Shown here in pieces: positions 9,244-20,279 of a stretch of DNA of 64,000 nt. The stretch comes from Siphonodentalium dalli (taxonomy: Eukaryota; Mollusca; Scaphopoda; Gadilida; Siphonodentaliidae), in NCBI GenBank assembly GCA_032622095.1, contig CP136064.1:132439129-132503128 (forward strand), given 5' to 3'. A program made the position numbers and the translations under genes. The notes below the pieces were generated by a model that searched no databases, was not told where the DNA came from, and saw nothing but the letters and a program-made list of their open reading frames with translations. How positions within the stretch are numbered: the first letter of the stretch is position 1; each line of letters starts with the position of its first letter.

Positions 9244-12200
9244 CATTAAATTTTGATATAACATCACGAGAACACTGGTCTAGATTTCACACACCTCTTG
9301 AACAATAATGCCCGCTGTGTCATTCCCGGAAATGACACATGACCTATTTTTGATTTCGTATGAAGAATTATCCTAGCTCATATTCATCGTGAAACATAAC
9401 ATTCTAGTATTTCGACATGTACGCGTCAGGGAAATAAAAACAATAACTAGCGTGCGACCGAGGCGTGCTGCATTGGCTGCTTGTAACAGCATACATGTAT
9501 CCGCTTCCTCGTGGTAACATACTAGCACGAGATCAGGAACTAACTATAAGCGAACTTCGCCATTGACGGACCGTATCACGTGACATTCGACCCCGTGGCA
9601 AACATAATTCAGTGATTTTGAAACAGCACTCGATCATTCGCGAAAAAATAGAAGCCTGTCAAGGAGTCTTTGTTGTCACCACCTGATAAATATTTGGCAT
9701 TGTCTGGTAATGTGTCATGGACACAGGATATGTGAAGCCTTGCCTGAATACCATGATTGTATTCTCGGGTTGCAGGAAACAGGTATAGCATAATGACTTA
9801 TTATGAAAAGAGGTGCAATGTATCATACTATGCAAAAACTTCAACAATCTACTAATATCGATGATGAACTACTTACATCCTGCTTTATGTGACAAGCCGA
9901 CATGTATTCAAGTCGATGAATTACGATAAATGTTCTCCTGTTGTAAAACGAGAACAATAACACCAAATACAGACTTCTGAAGCAACACATTTTTCGTGCA
10001 AACTATCAGGCAATAACTCACACCCATTCTGGAATGCCACGTCCTTATAACCCTATACAACTTGGGCTCAATATATAGCCACACCTTGTATGGCATATAT
10101 AACCATAGCCCTGTCTCTAGTGCGTGAGTTACATGTTTATGGTTATATGATAACAAAACTAGGCATAGTAACATGAGGTGTCCCTAAAGTATGCCCCTTT
10201 ACCTATATGCCCGTTTGAGTGTAATGTAAATAATGTTATAACATGGACGCAGAGTGGGAATAGTCAGCACCCAGATGCACAAGCATAAGAACGAATCTAT
10301 AACCAATGCTGAAGCAAGATTCGGGCGTAATCATGACCAATCTCATTGTCCCTTTCATGCCCGTCGGCTTCATAGCATAGATAAACACCATGCTACTATT
10401 ATAATCTTCGTATTGTTAACAAATTCAAATGATTTCAGTTGACCCAGAATATATACCCACAAGCTTGACAGAAACATAACAGCTAAATAGAGTAAAAAAC
10501 AATCCTGAAGTACTGAACCTTTTGACACGCAGTGTATCGGATCGCCCCGGTGGCCCGGTCCGTCCCCCAGCGCTAATATATAATCAAGCCATGGGCGTTC
10601 TGCTTGTCAACCTCAAGCTTGAACATAGGCATGGCTAAAATGACCCCGCAACAGAAGTACCGGTACTGAAAGCATAGTTACCATGCATGAGATATATGGG
10701 TGCATGGGATTATATGGGATTGGTTTTCCATGACGGCCATCGGTGGTCGCTTCGTGAGGGCCCGGAAGTCCTACACATCAACAACGCATTGACGGCACTT
10801 CATCCCTATCCAATTGTAGTTATGGAACTACTGCGATTTGCAACTGGCTACAATGATTCATGTGAATTGTTCTTATTTTGGCTGCCGACATGTCAGGATG
10901 TACTGGTGTATGAAATTAAATGCATGGAATAACCGAAGTAGTGCCAATTTTTACTTAACTGGCTACCCTGAGGATGAGCAGAGTTATTGGGCATTTTCGT
11001 CAATCAATTACTCATCACAATAAATGAGTTGAGACAAGATATTAGAGTTCTTTAGTTTGTGGAGGAGCACCAGTGAATGCATTTCTTAATGACTAATTCC
11101 CTTATCCGCATATGACGAACCCAGTTTAATTTATGTCGGTAAGATTGAAAATATTCGATGTTGCTGGCCGTTTTGGACGCCATCTTAAAACAATTATCAA
11201 ACATGAAGTGTCCGATGCTGTATGTATCGTAATTTGTGTCTAGTGTCAGAAAATGCGCCAGAAAATAACAAAATATCTCCCTAAAAACGTGAGTCTCACT
11301 CATCAGCCTTTGGTAGCCATATGTGACCAGTTGAAATATAAAAACAAATAAAAATATATAAAAATTCAAATACAAATTGAAAAAATATGAAATAGTTGAC
11401 AAAAAAGTGATCATGTGAGGTTTTATGAATTTACAAATTCTGGACCAGTATTCTCGGCTGATTTTTCCATACCCATATCAAAATTTAATGACAATGTTGT
11501 AAAATTTTGAGAAATTATTAAAATTACCAATTTTCATCTTATAACACGTTCAGACAAGGTTGTTTATCATTCCCCTTCATCAATCTCTACACTGTTCCAT
11601 TTTATGACACTAAAGCCTTCTTTGCATGCGGCAATCTAAGTGTAAACTATACACTTAATTTTTCTGAGAAAATTATATTTTAGGGGTGGGGTTAAGTTTA
11701 TGCTCACAGCGCATTTTCACAGAACTATAATTCGAATTCCATCATCCAAATTGTTTTGCTATGTCTTTGTGGCAATTTTTGAGATATGTTGCGCGATGTG
11801 TTTCACAAGTTATAGCCAATTAAATGTGACACTATTTTTCAAAATCCAAGTAATTTTTCGCAATTTCGAAATATTTATCGCATTTTTTTTTCGAACTAGC
11901 TTATACATTGGTCCAGTGTTGTATCTCATGTTGTATTATGGTGATCTATAATTAATATAAACAATGTCTTGTTCACTTTATAACCGCAGTCATTTTTGTA
12001 TACACTGACACTTGTACTCAATGAAATTTTTATTTTATTTTAGGGTTAGGAGTTGTCTTTCCTGAAAAAATATATTTTGGGACACATTCTGAAGCGGGAA
12101 ACAAGCAAAATAGGATGTGTTATATAATGATCTTCAATTTGATATATAAAAACCTTTGTTGGAGAGGGTGCAGCCAACTTCTAAACTAGAGGCTTTCTGA

Positions 12201-12288
12201 GAATTGGCCCACGGACTATGATTAGTGCTCTTACTAGTGGAACTACAACGTCTTTCTCTGTATATACGAATGACCTCTTTATTGTATA
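9244..12288. other. No gene recognised (3 kb)
   Basis: Mixed-composition sequence with scattered open frames under 125 codons and no recognisable motif, splice pattern or tandem repeat. The longest, a 120-codon minus-strand frame at 11052-11414, is rich in F/Y/I/L and looks like AT-rich noise. 11900-12060 is particularly AT-rich. Confidence 0.45.
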
Positions 12289-13235
12289 CTAGCATGTTAG
12301 CTCGCCACTGGCGGCGTTGGTCCGAACCATGACATTTTGTTTGGCTTTTCAGTGAGTTAAATGTGCCTTTTTAATCAAGAGAAATTATGGTACCCGTCCC
12401 TAAAAGAGGTATGATTTAAGGTACATCGGGAGGAAAAAAATGACCCGATGAAAATTTCCCCCCATTCCTAGGAACGACAGACATAAGAATCACACAACAC
12501 GCATTTTTTAATGAGTTAATTCTGTCTTTTTAATCAAGAGGAATTATGATACCCGTCCCTAAAAGAGGTATGCCAACGATGTCGTTGTTGTTGGCATTGA
12601 CGGTTTGTGGGCCACCCGAAGATTCTCACATTGCCGTAAAGAGAAAATAGGATTGCGTGTATTTAGTAATTTTAACTAATTATTTTCTCGCCAACAATGT
12701 CGTTGTTGTTGGCATTCAAGGCTTGGGGTGACCCCACCTTTACGAAAGCAGTGGAAGTCACGTCAGATTCGGGGACGTATCACAATGCCTCGTATTAACT
12801 GAACTTTCGCCAGCCAGATAAGTCTGCGTGAGTTAGCACGAATTGAGCGGTGTAAGTTTATAGCTTTAAAATATGAATGTATCGAAAATAGACTAAGATT
12901 TTCAGCCATAATAAAAAGTGTATATATCAGAAATTGTAAATTCTATATTTTGGAAGGTATTAGCAAGTTTTGCTCAACGGGTTTAGCAGTTTGAAGTGAA
13001 TATGGATATACAAATATACATATACAGATATAACAAATGTAGAGTTACGCCTCTTGGATCGCGAGCGAATCGATAGCGAAACCCATTTATCCAAACGAAT
13101 GTCGCACCTTAAGGGTTAAGGAGTGCTCAGAGCTTGTCCAAAATGCGACGTCGACGATCCCCGTGTGTTTTTACACTTATATACGAAATGTGAGCTCGAT
13201 CCGCGTAGCCGTTTTCGATTCTATGAAGTATCCAC

Positions 13236-13318
<83 letters not shown>
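12289..13318 (-). mobile_element. Non-autonomous Helitron, 'GCC-hairpin' family, 5' end lost in a microsatellite
   Basis: Its 3' tip on the plus strand reads CTAGCATGTTAGCTCGCC then ACTGGCGGC, a hairpin plus CTAG in minus orientation, preceded by A. The body matches the array units at 59062-60117 and 60822-61981, including the GTCGTTGTTGTTGGC inverted motifs and the GTAGAGTTACGCCTCTTGGA block. The expected 5' terminus (GGAAGTCTCAAAATATATAG) is missing: the unit fades into (TA)n(CA)n(TA)n at 13235-13318, where the next cluster begins. Confidence 0.8.
13235..13318. repeat. (TA)n-(CA)n-(TA)n microsatellite
   Basis: A compound dinucleotide run at the junction between a minus-strand Helitron and a plus-strand Helitron. 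Similar short (CA)n(TA)n runs sit at the 5' subterminal position of most Helitron units here, so this one is probably an expansion of that internal seed. Confidence 0.9.
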
Positions 13319-13322
<4 letters not shown>

Positions 13323-13868
13323 ATATATATTTTGAAGACCTCTGTCTGTATGTATGTTTGTTTGTTTGTCTGTTTGTCTGTCTGTCATTTATACAAATCT
13401 ACGATTCTCGACCGATCGGGACGAAACTTGGTACGTGTGTGTAGTTTGACCAGGCGGTGAACGTTGTCGTATTGGCGAGCCCGTGCGGCGCCCGCTTCGC
13501 GCATGCGCAGACGAGATCTCGGAAACGGGTGGAGCTATCGACTTGAAATTTGCTATGTGAATGTATCTTGCCCCGGATACGAATTTTATCGGGTCGCCGA
13601 GCCCGTGCGACACCAGCTTCGCGCATGCGCAGACGAGATCTCGGAAACGGGTGGAGCTATCGACTTGAAATTTGCTATGTGAATGTATCTTGCCCCGGAT
13701 ACGAATTTTATCGTGTCGCCGAGTCCGTGCGACGCCAGTTTCGCGCATGCGCAGACCAGATCTCGGAAACGGGTAGAGCTATCGACTTGAAATCGTCGGG
13801 CTGGGTAGAGCTATCGACTTGAAATTTGGTTTTTGAATAGCCCGGACAACGTCGGGCTCATCGGCTAG
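13319..13868 (+). mobile_element. Helitron A of the inverted cluster (550 bp)
   Basis: It starts TCTCATATATATTTTGAAGA after an A and ends GCCCGGACAACGTCGGGC, then TCATCGG and CTAG. The interior carries about three tandem 122-bp units, each with GCGCATGCGC (13499, 13621, 13743), CGAGATCTCGGAAACGGGTG and CGACTTGAAATTTG. The next unit begins at the very next base. It is the mirror image of unit F at 16202-16711. Confidence 0.88.
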
Positions 13869-14619
13869 TCTATTATATATTTTGGAAGATCTGTGTGTGT
13901 GTGTGCGTGTGTGTCTGTGTGTGTGTCTGTCTGTTTCCAATGGACTCGAAAACGGCCGAGCCGATTTCGATGAAACGTGGTACGTGGGGGTATTTTCGGC
14001 CGGTGAGTGACATAGGCCTATTAATTTGCCCGTGCGACGTGACATTGACCTTGAAATCGGGTCATTTCAAGGTCAAACGCACGAATATCACGGGATTTCG
14101 ATGAAACTTGGTATGTGGGGGTATTTTCGGCCGGGCAGTGCCATAGGCCTATTAATTTGCCCGTGCGACGTGACCTTGACCTTGACATCGGGTCATTTCA
14201 AGGTCAAACGCCCGAATATCACGGGATTTTGATGAAACTTGGTATGTGGGGGTACTTTCGTATTGGGAGTCTCATAAGCATATTCATTTGCCTGTGCGAC
14301 GTGACCTTGACCTTCAAATCGGGTCAATTCAAGGTCAAATCGCGAATTTTGATGGGATTTCGACGAAATTTGATACGTAGGGTTACTTTTGTCCACTGAG
14401 TGTATTGGACGGGTCGAGTCCCGACCTGACCTTGACCTTCAAAATGATCAGTTCGAGGTCAAATCGGGTAAAACTGGATGGATTTCGACGGGTACATTTG
14501 TCGGGTACTTTTGTCCGGGCAGTGTTTTGGACGGGTCAAATCGTTACCCCACCTGACCTTGACCTTCAAAATGGTCAATTCAAGGTCAAAGCCCGGACGA
14601 AGTCGGGTCCACCTTCTAG
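13869..14619 (+). mobile_element. Helitron B, joined head-to-tail to A (751 bp)
   Basis: It starts TCTATTATATATTTTGGAAG immediately after the CTAG of A, with no intervening A/T target. It ends with the CCCGGACGAAGTCGGG hairpin, TCCACCTT and CTAG. Same family as the element at 5041, but with an extra internal approximately 130-bp unit. Each unit holds TGACCTTGAAAT and ATTTCAAGGTCA around a short spacer. Confidence 0.88.
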
Positions 14620-15252
14620 TCTATTATATATTTTGGAAGATCTGTCTGTGTGTGTGTGTGTCTGTGTGTGTCTGTCTGTTTCCAATGGACTCGAAAACGG
14701 CCGAGCCGATTTCGATGAAACTTGGTACGTGGGGGTATTTTTCTGCCGGGGAGGGACATAGGCCTATTAATTTGCCCGTGCGACGTGACCTTGACCTTGA
14801 AATCGGGTCATTTCAAGGTCAAATGCCCGAATATCACGGGATTTTGATGAAACTTGGTATGTGGTGGTACTTTCGTATGGGGAGTCTCATAAGCATATTC
14901 ATTTGCCCGTGTGACCTTGTCCTTGAAATCGGGTCAATTCAAGGTCAAATCGCGAATTTTGATGGGATTTCCACGAAAGTTGATACATAGGGTTACTTTT
15001 GTCCACTGAGTGTTTTGGAACCCGACCTGACCTCGACCTTCAAAATGATCAATTGAAGGTCAAATCGGGTAAAACCGGATGTATTTCGACGGGCACGTTT
15101 GTCTGGTACTTTTGTCCGGGCAGTGTTTTGGACTGGTCATATCGTGACCCAACTTGACCTTGACCTTCAAAATGGACAATTCAAGGTCAAATCGCGCAAT
15201 TCGACGAAACGCAGAGGGGAAACAGCCCGGACGATGTCGGGTCCACCTGCTA
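14620..15252 (+). mobile_element. Helitron C, joined head-to-tail to B, last base(s) lost
   Basis: It starts TCTATTATATATTTTGGAAG right after the CTAG of B. Its 3' hairpin is intact (CCCGGACGATGTCGGG) and the end reads ACCTGCTA, where the G of CTAG should follow. Instead the sequence switches to an inverted copy of the interior of the same family. This is the turning point of the inverted cluster. Confidence 0.85.
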
Positions 15253-15770
15253 CAAAAGTACCCGACAAAAGTACCCGTCGAAATCCATCAGGTTTTACCC
15301 GATTTGACCTTGAATTGACCATTTTGAAGGTCAAGGTCAGGTCGGGGTCACGATTTGACCCGTCCAAAACACTCAGTGGACAAAAGTAACCCTACGTATA
15401 ACATTTTGTCGAAATCCCATCAAAATTCGCGATTCGACCTTGAATTGACCCGATTTCAAGGTCAATGTCACGTCGCTCGGGCAAACGAATAGGCTTACGA
15501 CACTCCCCATACGAAAGTATCCCTAGACACTAATTTTCATCGAAATCCCGTGATACTCGGGCGTTTGACCTTGAAATGACCCGATTTCAAGGTCAAGGTC
15601 ACGTCGCACGGGCAATTTAACAGGCCCATGCCACTTCCCGGCCGAAAGTACCCCCACATACCAAGTTTCGTCGAAATCGGCTCTGCCGTTTTCGAGTCCA
15701 TCGCGAACACACACACACACACACACCCTCCCTCAGACACACACACATATTTCCCAAAATATATAATAGA
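15253..15770 (-). mobile_element. Helitron D, inverted and lacking its 3' end
   Basis: On the minus strand it starts TCTATTATATATTTTGGGAA (ending at 15770) and carries the same TTGACCTTGA-rich interior as B, C and 5041. Its 3' part, including hairpin and CTAG, is absent: it is cut at the junction with C, inside the GGGTACTTTTGTCGGG region. Confidence 0.85.
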
Positions 15771-16201
15771 CTAGCTGATGTGCCCGACATTGTCCGGGCT
15801 ATTAAAAATATATATAAGAACAATTTGTACCCGGTAGCTCCACCCGTTTCAATAAGAACAATTTGTACCCGGTAGCTCCACCCATTTCCGAGATCTCGTC
15901 TGCGCATGCGCGAAGCTGGCGTCGCACGGGCTCGGCGACCCGATAAAATTTGTACCCGGCGCAAGATACATTCACATAGCAAATTTCAAGTCGATAGCTC
16001 CACCCGTTTCCGAGATCTCGTCTGCGCATGCGCTGCACGGGCGTCGCACGGGCTCGCCAATACGACAACGACCACCGCCTGGTCAAACTACACACACGTA
16101 CCAAGTTTCGTCCCGATCGGTCGAGAATTGTAGATTTGTATTAAGGACAGACATACAGACAGACAGACATACAGACAGATTGTATCAAAATATATAGTAG
16201 A
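15771..16201 (-). mobile_element. Helitron E (431 bp), CTAG abutting the TC end of D
   Basis: The 3' tip reads CTAGCTGATGTGCCCGACATTG then TCCGGGC on the plus strand (loop variant AAT). The 5' end is TCTACTATATATTTTGATAC on the minus strand. It belongs to the GCGCATGCGC family of A and F but has a partly duplicated ACCCGGTAGCTCCACCC segment. Confidence 0.85.
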
Positions 16202-16711
16202 CTAGCCGATGAGCCCGACGTTGTCCGGGCTATTCAAAAACCAAATTTCAAGTCGATAGCTCTACCCGTTTCCGAGATCTGGTCTGCGCATGCGCGAAGC
16301 TGGCGTCGCATGGGCTCGGCGACCCGATAAAATTCGTATCCGGGGCAAGATACATTCACATACCAAATTTCAAGTCGATAGCTCCACCCGTTTCCGAGAT
16401 CTCGTCTGCGCATGCGCTAAGCTGGCGTCGCACGGGCTCGGCGACCCGATAAAATTCGTATCCGGGGCAAGATACATTCACATAGCAAATTTCAAGTCGA
16501 TAGCTCCACCCGTTTCCGAGATCTCGTCTGCGCATGCGCGAAGCGGGCGCCACGCGGGCTCGCCAATACGACAACGACGACCGCCTGGTCAAACTACACA
16601 CACGTACCAAGTTTCGTCCCGATCGGTCGAGAATCGTAGATTTGTATCAATGACAGACAAACATACAGACAGACAGACAGACAAACAGAGGTCTTCAAAA
16701 TATATATGAGA
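16202..16711 (-). mobile_element. Helitron F (510 bp), outermost inverted unit
   Basis: The 3' tip CTAGCCGATGAGCCCGAC directly follows unit E. The 5' end is TCTCATATATATTTTGAAGA on the minus strand, ending at 16711 and followed by T, so the outer side keeps the A|T rule. It has three GCGCATGCGC units (16286, 16408, 16530) and is close to A in inverted orientation. Confidence 0.88.
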
Positions 16712-17411
16712 TATATAATGATTGATTAATTTATTCATGTTTATTTAATTTGTCGCGTCTTCGCATTTTATGGACAGGACAGAAGGTGGTACATTTAAAT
16801 GCGACTTAGGGTGAACACCCGTAACGTTCAAACAACAAATGCTGAGAGTTCGACATAGCGCCTCCAAATTAAGTTTGTGTGAAGAACAATGAATCTCGTA
16901 AACGCTGAAGTGTCCTCAACTTGCTCAAGAAATGTTAATATATCACGTGGAAGATGTGTGAGATGAAGCAATAAAAGGTCGCTGTTGCGGAGACTCGTGG
17001 CCCATACGAATAACGGTATGCCGTACAGAATGCGGTATAAAATTTCACACAAAAATCATAATTAGAATTCTAGTCATATTTCAAGAAGAAATGCAAACAG
17101 ACAAACAAACACAATTGAGTTATATTAGTAAAGATAATGGTATTACCTGTGCATATTCGAAGACATTTGACCGACGTTTGGTCTGGAAGGTCTAGCTAAA
17201 CGATATAAAACAGATAACTTCGGTCTCGAACATCTACTCTTCTTTTAAACACACGGGTTGGAGAACACTAATTTACATCGATGTGGCATTTCGTACATCG
17301 TTGTCATCATAATCGTTATGGACTGGGGACATCAACTCAGATTGTTATTGTTTATATATCACTCATTATCTGCGGTTGTGAACACTAATAAGATAACATT
17401 TCATTCCTCAG
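16712..17411. other. Non-coding sequence, probably intron upstream of the UNC93A-like exon
   Basis: No recognisable upstream UNC93 exon is visible. The segment ends in a pyrimidine-containing acceptor, TTTCATTCCTCAG. If the exon at 17412 belongs to an active gene, this is intron and the Helitron cluster lies within or beside it. Confidence 0.45.
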
Positions 17412-17679
17412 TCATATGTCAACTGCACGCTGGGAGTTCGTAATATCGGACCGTTGTTGGTTTGCTTTGGAGTTGTCAGCGCTGTGAGTTCCATCACCAT
17501 AGGGTGTATAGCTGAACACATCAAGAGATTTGCCTTCATTACGGCTGGAGCAACTTTCAACGTTGGACTCCTCATCGTTCTATGGCTGTGGCGACCTCTT
17601 CCGGGAGATATTCCCAACTTCTACGTTGTTGCTGCTTGCCTTGGGCTGTGCGATGCCATATGGCAGACGCAAACATATA
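17412..17679 (+). CDS. UNC93A-like: UNC93-like protein, single internal exon
   Basis: An open exon of 89 codons plus one base is bounded by a TTCATTCCTCAG acceptor and a GTAAGTATT donor (phase 1). It encodes SYVNCTLGVRNIGPLLVCFG at the start and LGLCDAIWQTQTY at the end, with WLWRPLPGD in between. This matches the UNC93A region where animal proteins read SYV.C.LG…ICF and LL.WRP…G..DA.WQTQ. UNC93 proteins are 12-helix, MFS-like membrane proteins; UNC93A is thought to associate with membrane trafficking or transport, and its biochemical role is not established. The exon covers about three hydrophobic segments. No preceding or following exon is found here: expected downstream text (an AAFxNYRLWE-like block) is not visible before the next repeats. 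It is either part of a gene with long introns or an isolated fragment. Splice sites and frame are intact, which favours a real gene. Confidence 0.88.
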
Positions 17680-17949
17680 GTAAGTATTTCCAAACTGATA
17701 TAATAATTCGATTAACGTCCCCATGCATGCACCGTGCAAATCCTTACGCACACGTTTTGGAAATATAATTGACTTGTAGCCCAATCAAAATATGACAAAT
17801 GTGGGGGAAAAGTGTGCTCCTTGCTTCGCGACAATCTATGCGGCGAAATGGGAGAGAAAAGCTTTTTTCCAGTGTGACCAGAATTTATGTATTTCCGTTT
17901 TCTTGATGAGATATTTTTATATGGACTCATTCTATAGAGCAGAATTAGA

Positions 17950-18660
17950 TATTTTCAGATAATGACAACATAAAATTAGAACCTACAGCCTCAAATTCAT
18001 CAGTCAATTTTCTAGATGTAACTATTTTTAAGGGCCGCCTTTTCCGTGAACAGGAAAACTGATACTCATGCCTTGTTACATAAAAGCTCATTTCAACATG
18101 ATCTTAATGAAGCTTGTAACATTCTCTTTCAATCTCCCATTATTCATCGAAGCTACTCAATACGCTAACGAAGACAAATTAAACACTAGCTTTCAAACTG
18201 CACCCGAACGGCCACGTCTTCTCGAACGGAAAGATCACTTACTCTAAAACGAAGCGTTGCGCCATGAACACCAGACAATATGTTCAGACAGGAATTTCTT
18301 TCAGAGCGAAACTATTCGCGTTCAATATTGGATCACTCATCAATTGGATTGCTACACTGCAAATGTAATTTATCGTATAATCTGTCAGTTTTGCAGATTC
18401 CAATATGAAGGTTAGACCAAAAATGAACTAATAGTCCGCATGAGGTTACATCTGCCAGACATCAAACTTAAGTTGGACAGGCCAGTTGTCAACCATTTCA
18501 GTTCATCGGGACATAACGTTATCACTGACTTTCGTTTCATGCTCATAGAGATAGTACCTCTCTGTGAAACAGAAGAGGACACCAAATCGATGAGTCTGCA
18601 GCAAAAAGAAGTTTGGACATCCACAGTCAAAACCACAACCCCTTATGGAATGTAATCGCA
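17950..18660 (+). pseudogene. Broken Penelope-like retroelement (RT end plus GIY-YIG endonuclease)
   Basis: Three blocks in different frames match the order of a Penelope-like element. At 18000-18062: SVNFLDVTIFKGRLF, the end of the reverse transcriptase. At 18056-18169: KTDTHALLHKSSF then NEACNILFQ and RSYSIR. At 18364-18415: NVIYRIICQFC…QYEG, which looks like the GIY and YIG strands with a CxxC between them. At 18440-18655: LPDIKLKLDRPVVNHFSSSG and FMLIEIVP, the rest of a GIY-YIG domain (HxxDI.…RPV..HF). Stops and frameshifts separate the blocks, so it is inactive. It lies downstream of the UNC93-like exon on the same strand, probably within that gene's intron if the gene is intact. Confidence 0.72.
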
Positions 18661-20270
18661 TTTAAGAAAAATCAGAATCTTAAAGATAAGCCAGTCAAAG
18701 CTAAACTTAGTTAATTCAGTATCTAGTTTTCATCTTCTTTTTTTTCTATCTTTCTCACGATGGTTTACTTCGTCGTGTTGACAATTCGGTTTTCAGTGTG
18801 AATGCCCTATTAATTACACGTTGGGCGAACAAACTTGTTTCTCTGGCAGTTTTCATTTTAAACCCTTCGGACGTCGCATCGGTTTAAGAGAGATGTCTGA
18901 TAACTAATTATATTTACCCGCGATTATTTCAGTCCTCGTCAGGGGGATCTGGGGAAAAAATGCAGACACGAGGCTAAAACAAAAACAATTTCCTACCTCA
19001 AGGTACCCACCACCTCCCTACTTGTAAAAACAATATTTTTTCCTCGGCAAAACTATCCCATAATTGACACTTTTAAATGCTTTTTTACTAATTTTTTATT
19101 GGGAAAACCATCCCAAATGTATTCCTTGTTCACTTTTGTTTCCAATCCTGTTCCACTATCTATTTTACAAGTCATTAAAATTGACTAAATATATGTGCCA
19201 TCCTACCATATCATTTAGTCTTCCCTATTATTATTGACTATTGATAAAAATAAATGGCGTGAAACAATTCTATCCCAAAAACATAGGTAATGTACTTTAT
19301 TCTCCGAAACAAACTATATGTATAAACCTGCCTAAATACCAAATATAACCCCATGCAACAGCATGCAACATAATTTTGAGCGTGATGTTGTTGTAAAATC
19401 CACTGTTAAAACCATGTGACTTCTAGGTCCATGCGCATTGTAAGCAATGTGGTGACTGATCTTGGGTCCAGAGCCAGTCAATATGCTATAAACTATGGTT
19501 TGGTGTCTGGAAGGATGAGATATCACTACATGTGTTAATGGTTGTGTAGTACGCATGTCGCTCACACAGGGCTAATCGTTCTTTGGGACTAAAGCCATAT
19601 TTTACTAATGACATTCCATGACAATGACAACTGAGTCAGGTATATTCCTTTATTATTAATTTAAAAAAAATTATCGCCACTTAAAAATATATAAGATAAC
19701 GTTAGGAAACCTTATGAAACCTATCTATTATACAGGTGTCACTTCGAATCATGCTGCATGCATCTTTCGCAGCAAAAAAAAACAACAGTCAAAATCAAAT
19801 TTTAGTTCTGACACTTAATTTTATAGATTCTCGAATGATGCGTCTTTCAGAACCAAATCTCAGAAGCAATGGCTCTGAAACTGTGTCCCGTATTTGGAAC
19901 CATTAGATTCTGAACACTAAATTTGTTTCAACATAGAAAAAGAAAATGCAACCAAATAATTCCTTTGCCCATTTGGGTCCACCAAATGTCTTCTAGGAAA
20001 CAATTCCTGCCGTGATAATATTCTATAATTATAAGCACGTTTGGGGGTGTCGTTGTTTCGGAATGTTCTATTAGATCGTAAATACTTTATACTTTATATA
20101 TGTTGGTACGTCATACAATTGACATCACACGTTGTTGGTTCACTGAATAGAACCCGAAGACGTTCTGATGTCTGAAGGAAATGTCGAATTATATCTCTAA
20201 AGTTAATGTTTCATACTGTATTTCTCCTATTTGTGATACGAGCAATAAGTTATCCCCACAGCAATACAAT
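18661..20270. other. No gene recognised
   Basis: AT-rich sequence with no convincing ORF or splice structure. Near 19840-19990 it carries GGTTCT/AGAACC-type text (AACACTAAATTTGTTTC) like the dispersed repeats at 23723 and 25000. Confidence 0.45.
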
Positions 20271-20279
20271 GATTGGAGT
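20271..20279. repeat. Target-site duplication, left copy (GATTGGAGT)
   Basis: Identical to 22530-22538; the pair flanks the element at 20280-22529. Confidence 0.92.

Noticed and set aside
10687-10932. Possible exon (81 codons, mixed composition)
   Set aside because: No recognisable motif, no matching splice partners; could be chance.
14478-14990. 170-codon open frame
   Set aside because: It is read-through of internal Helitron repeats; similar frames occur in every copy and on both strands, matching the roughly 130-bp repeat, and there is no domain.
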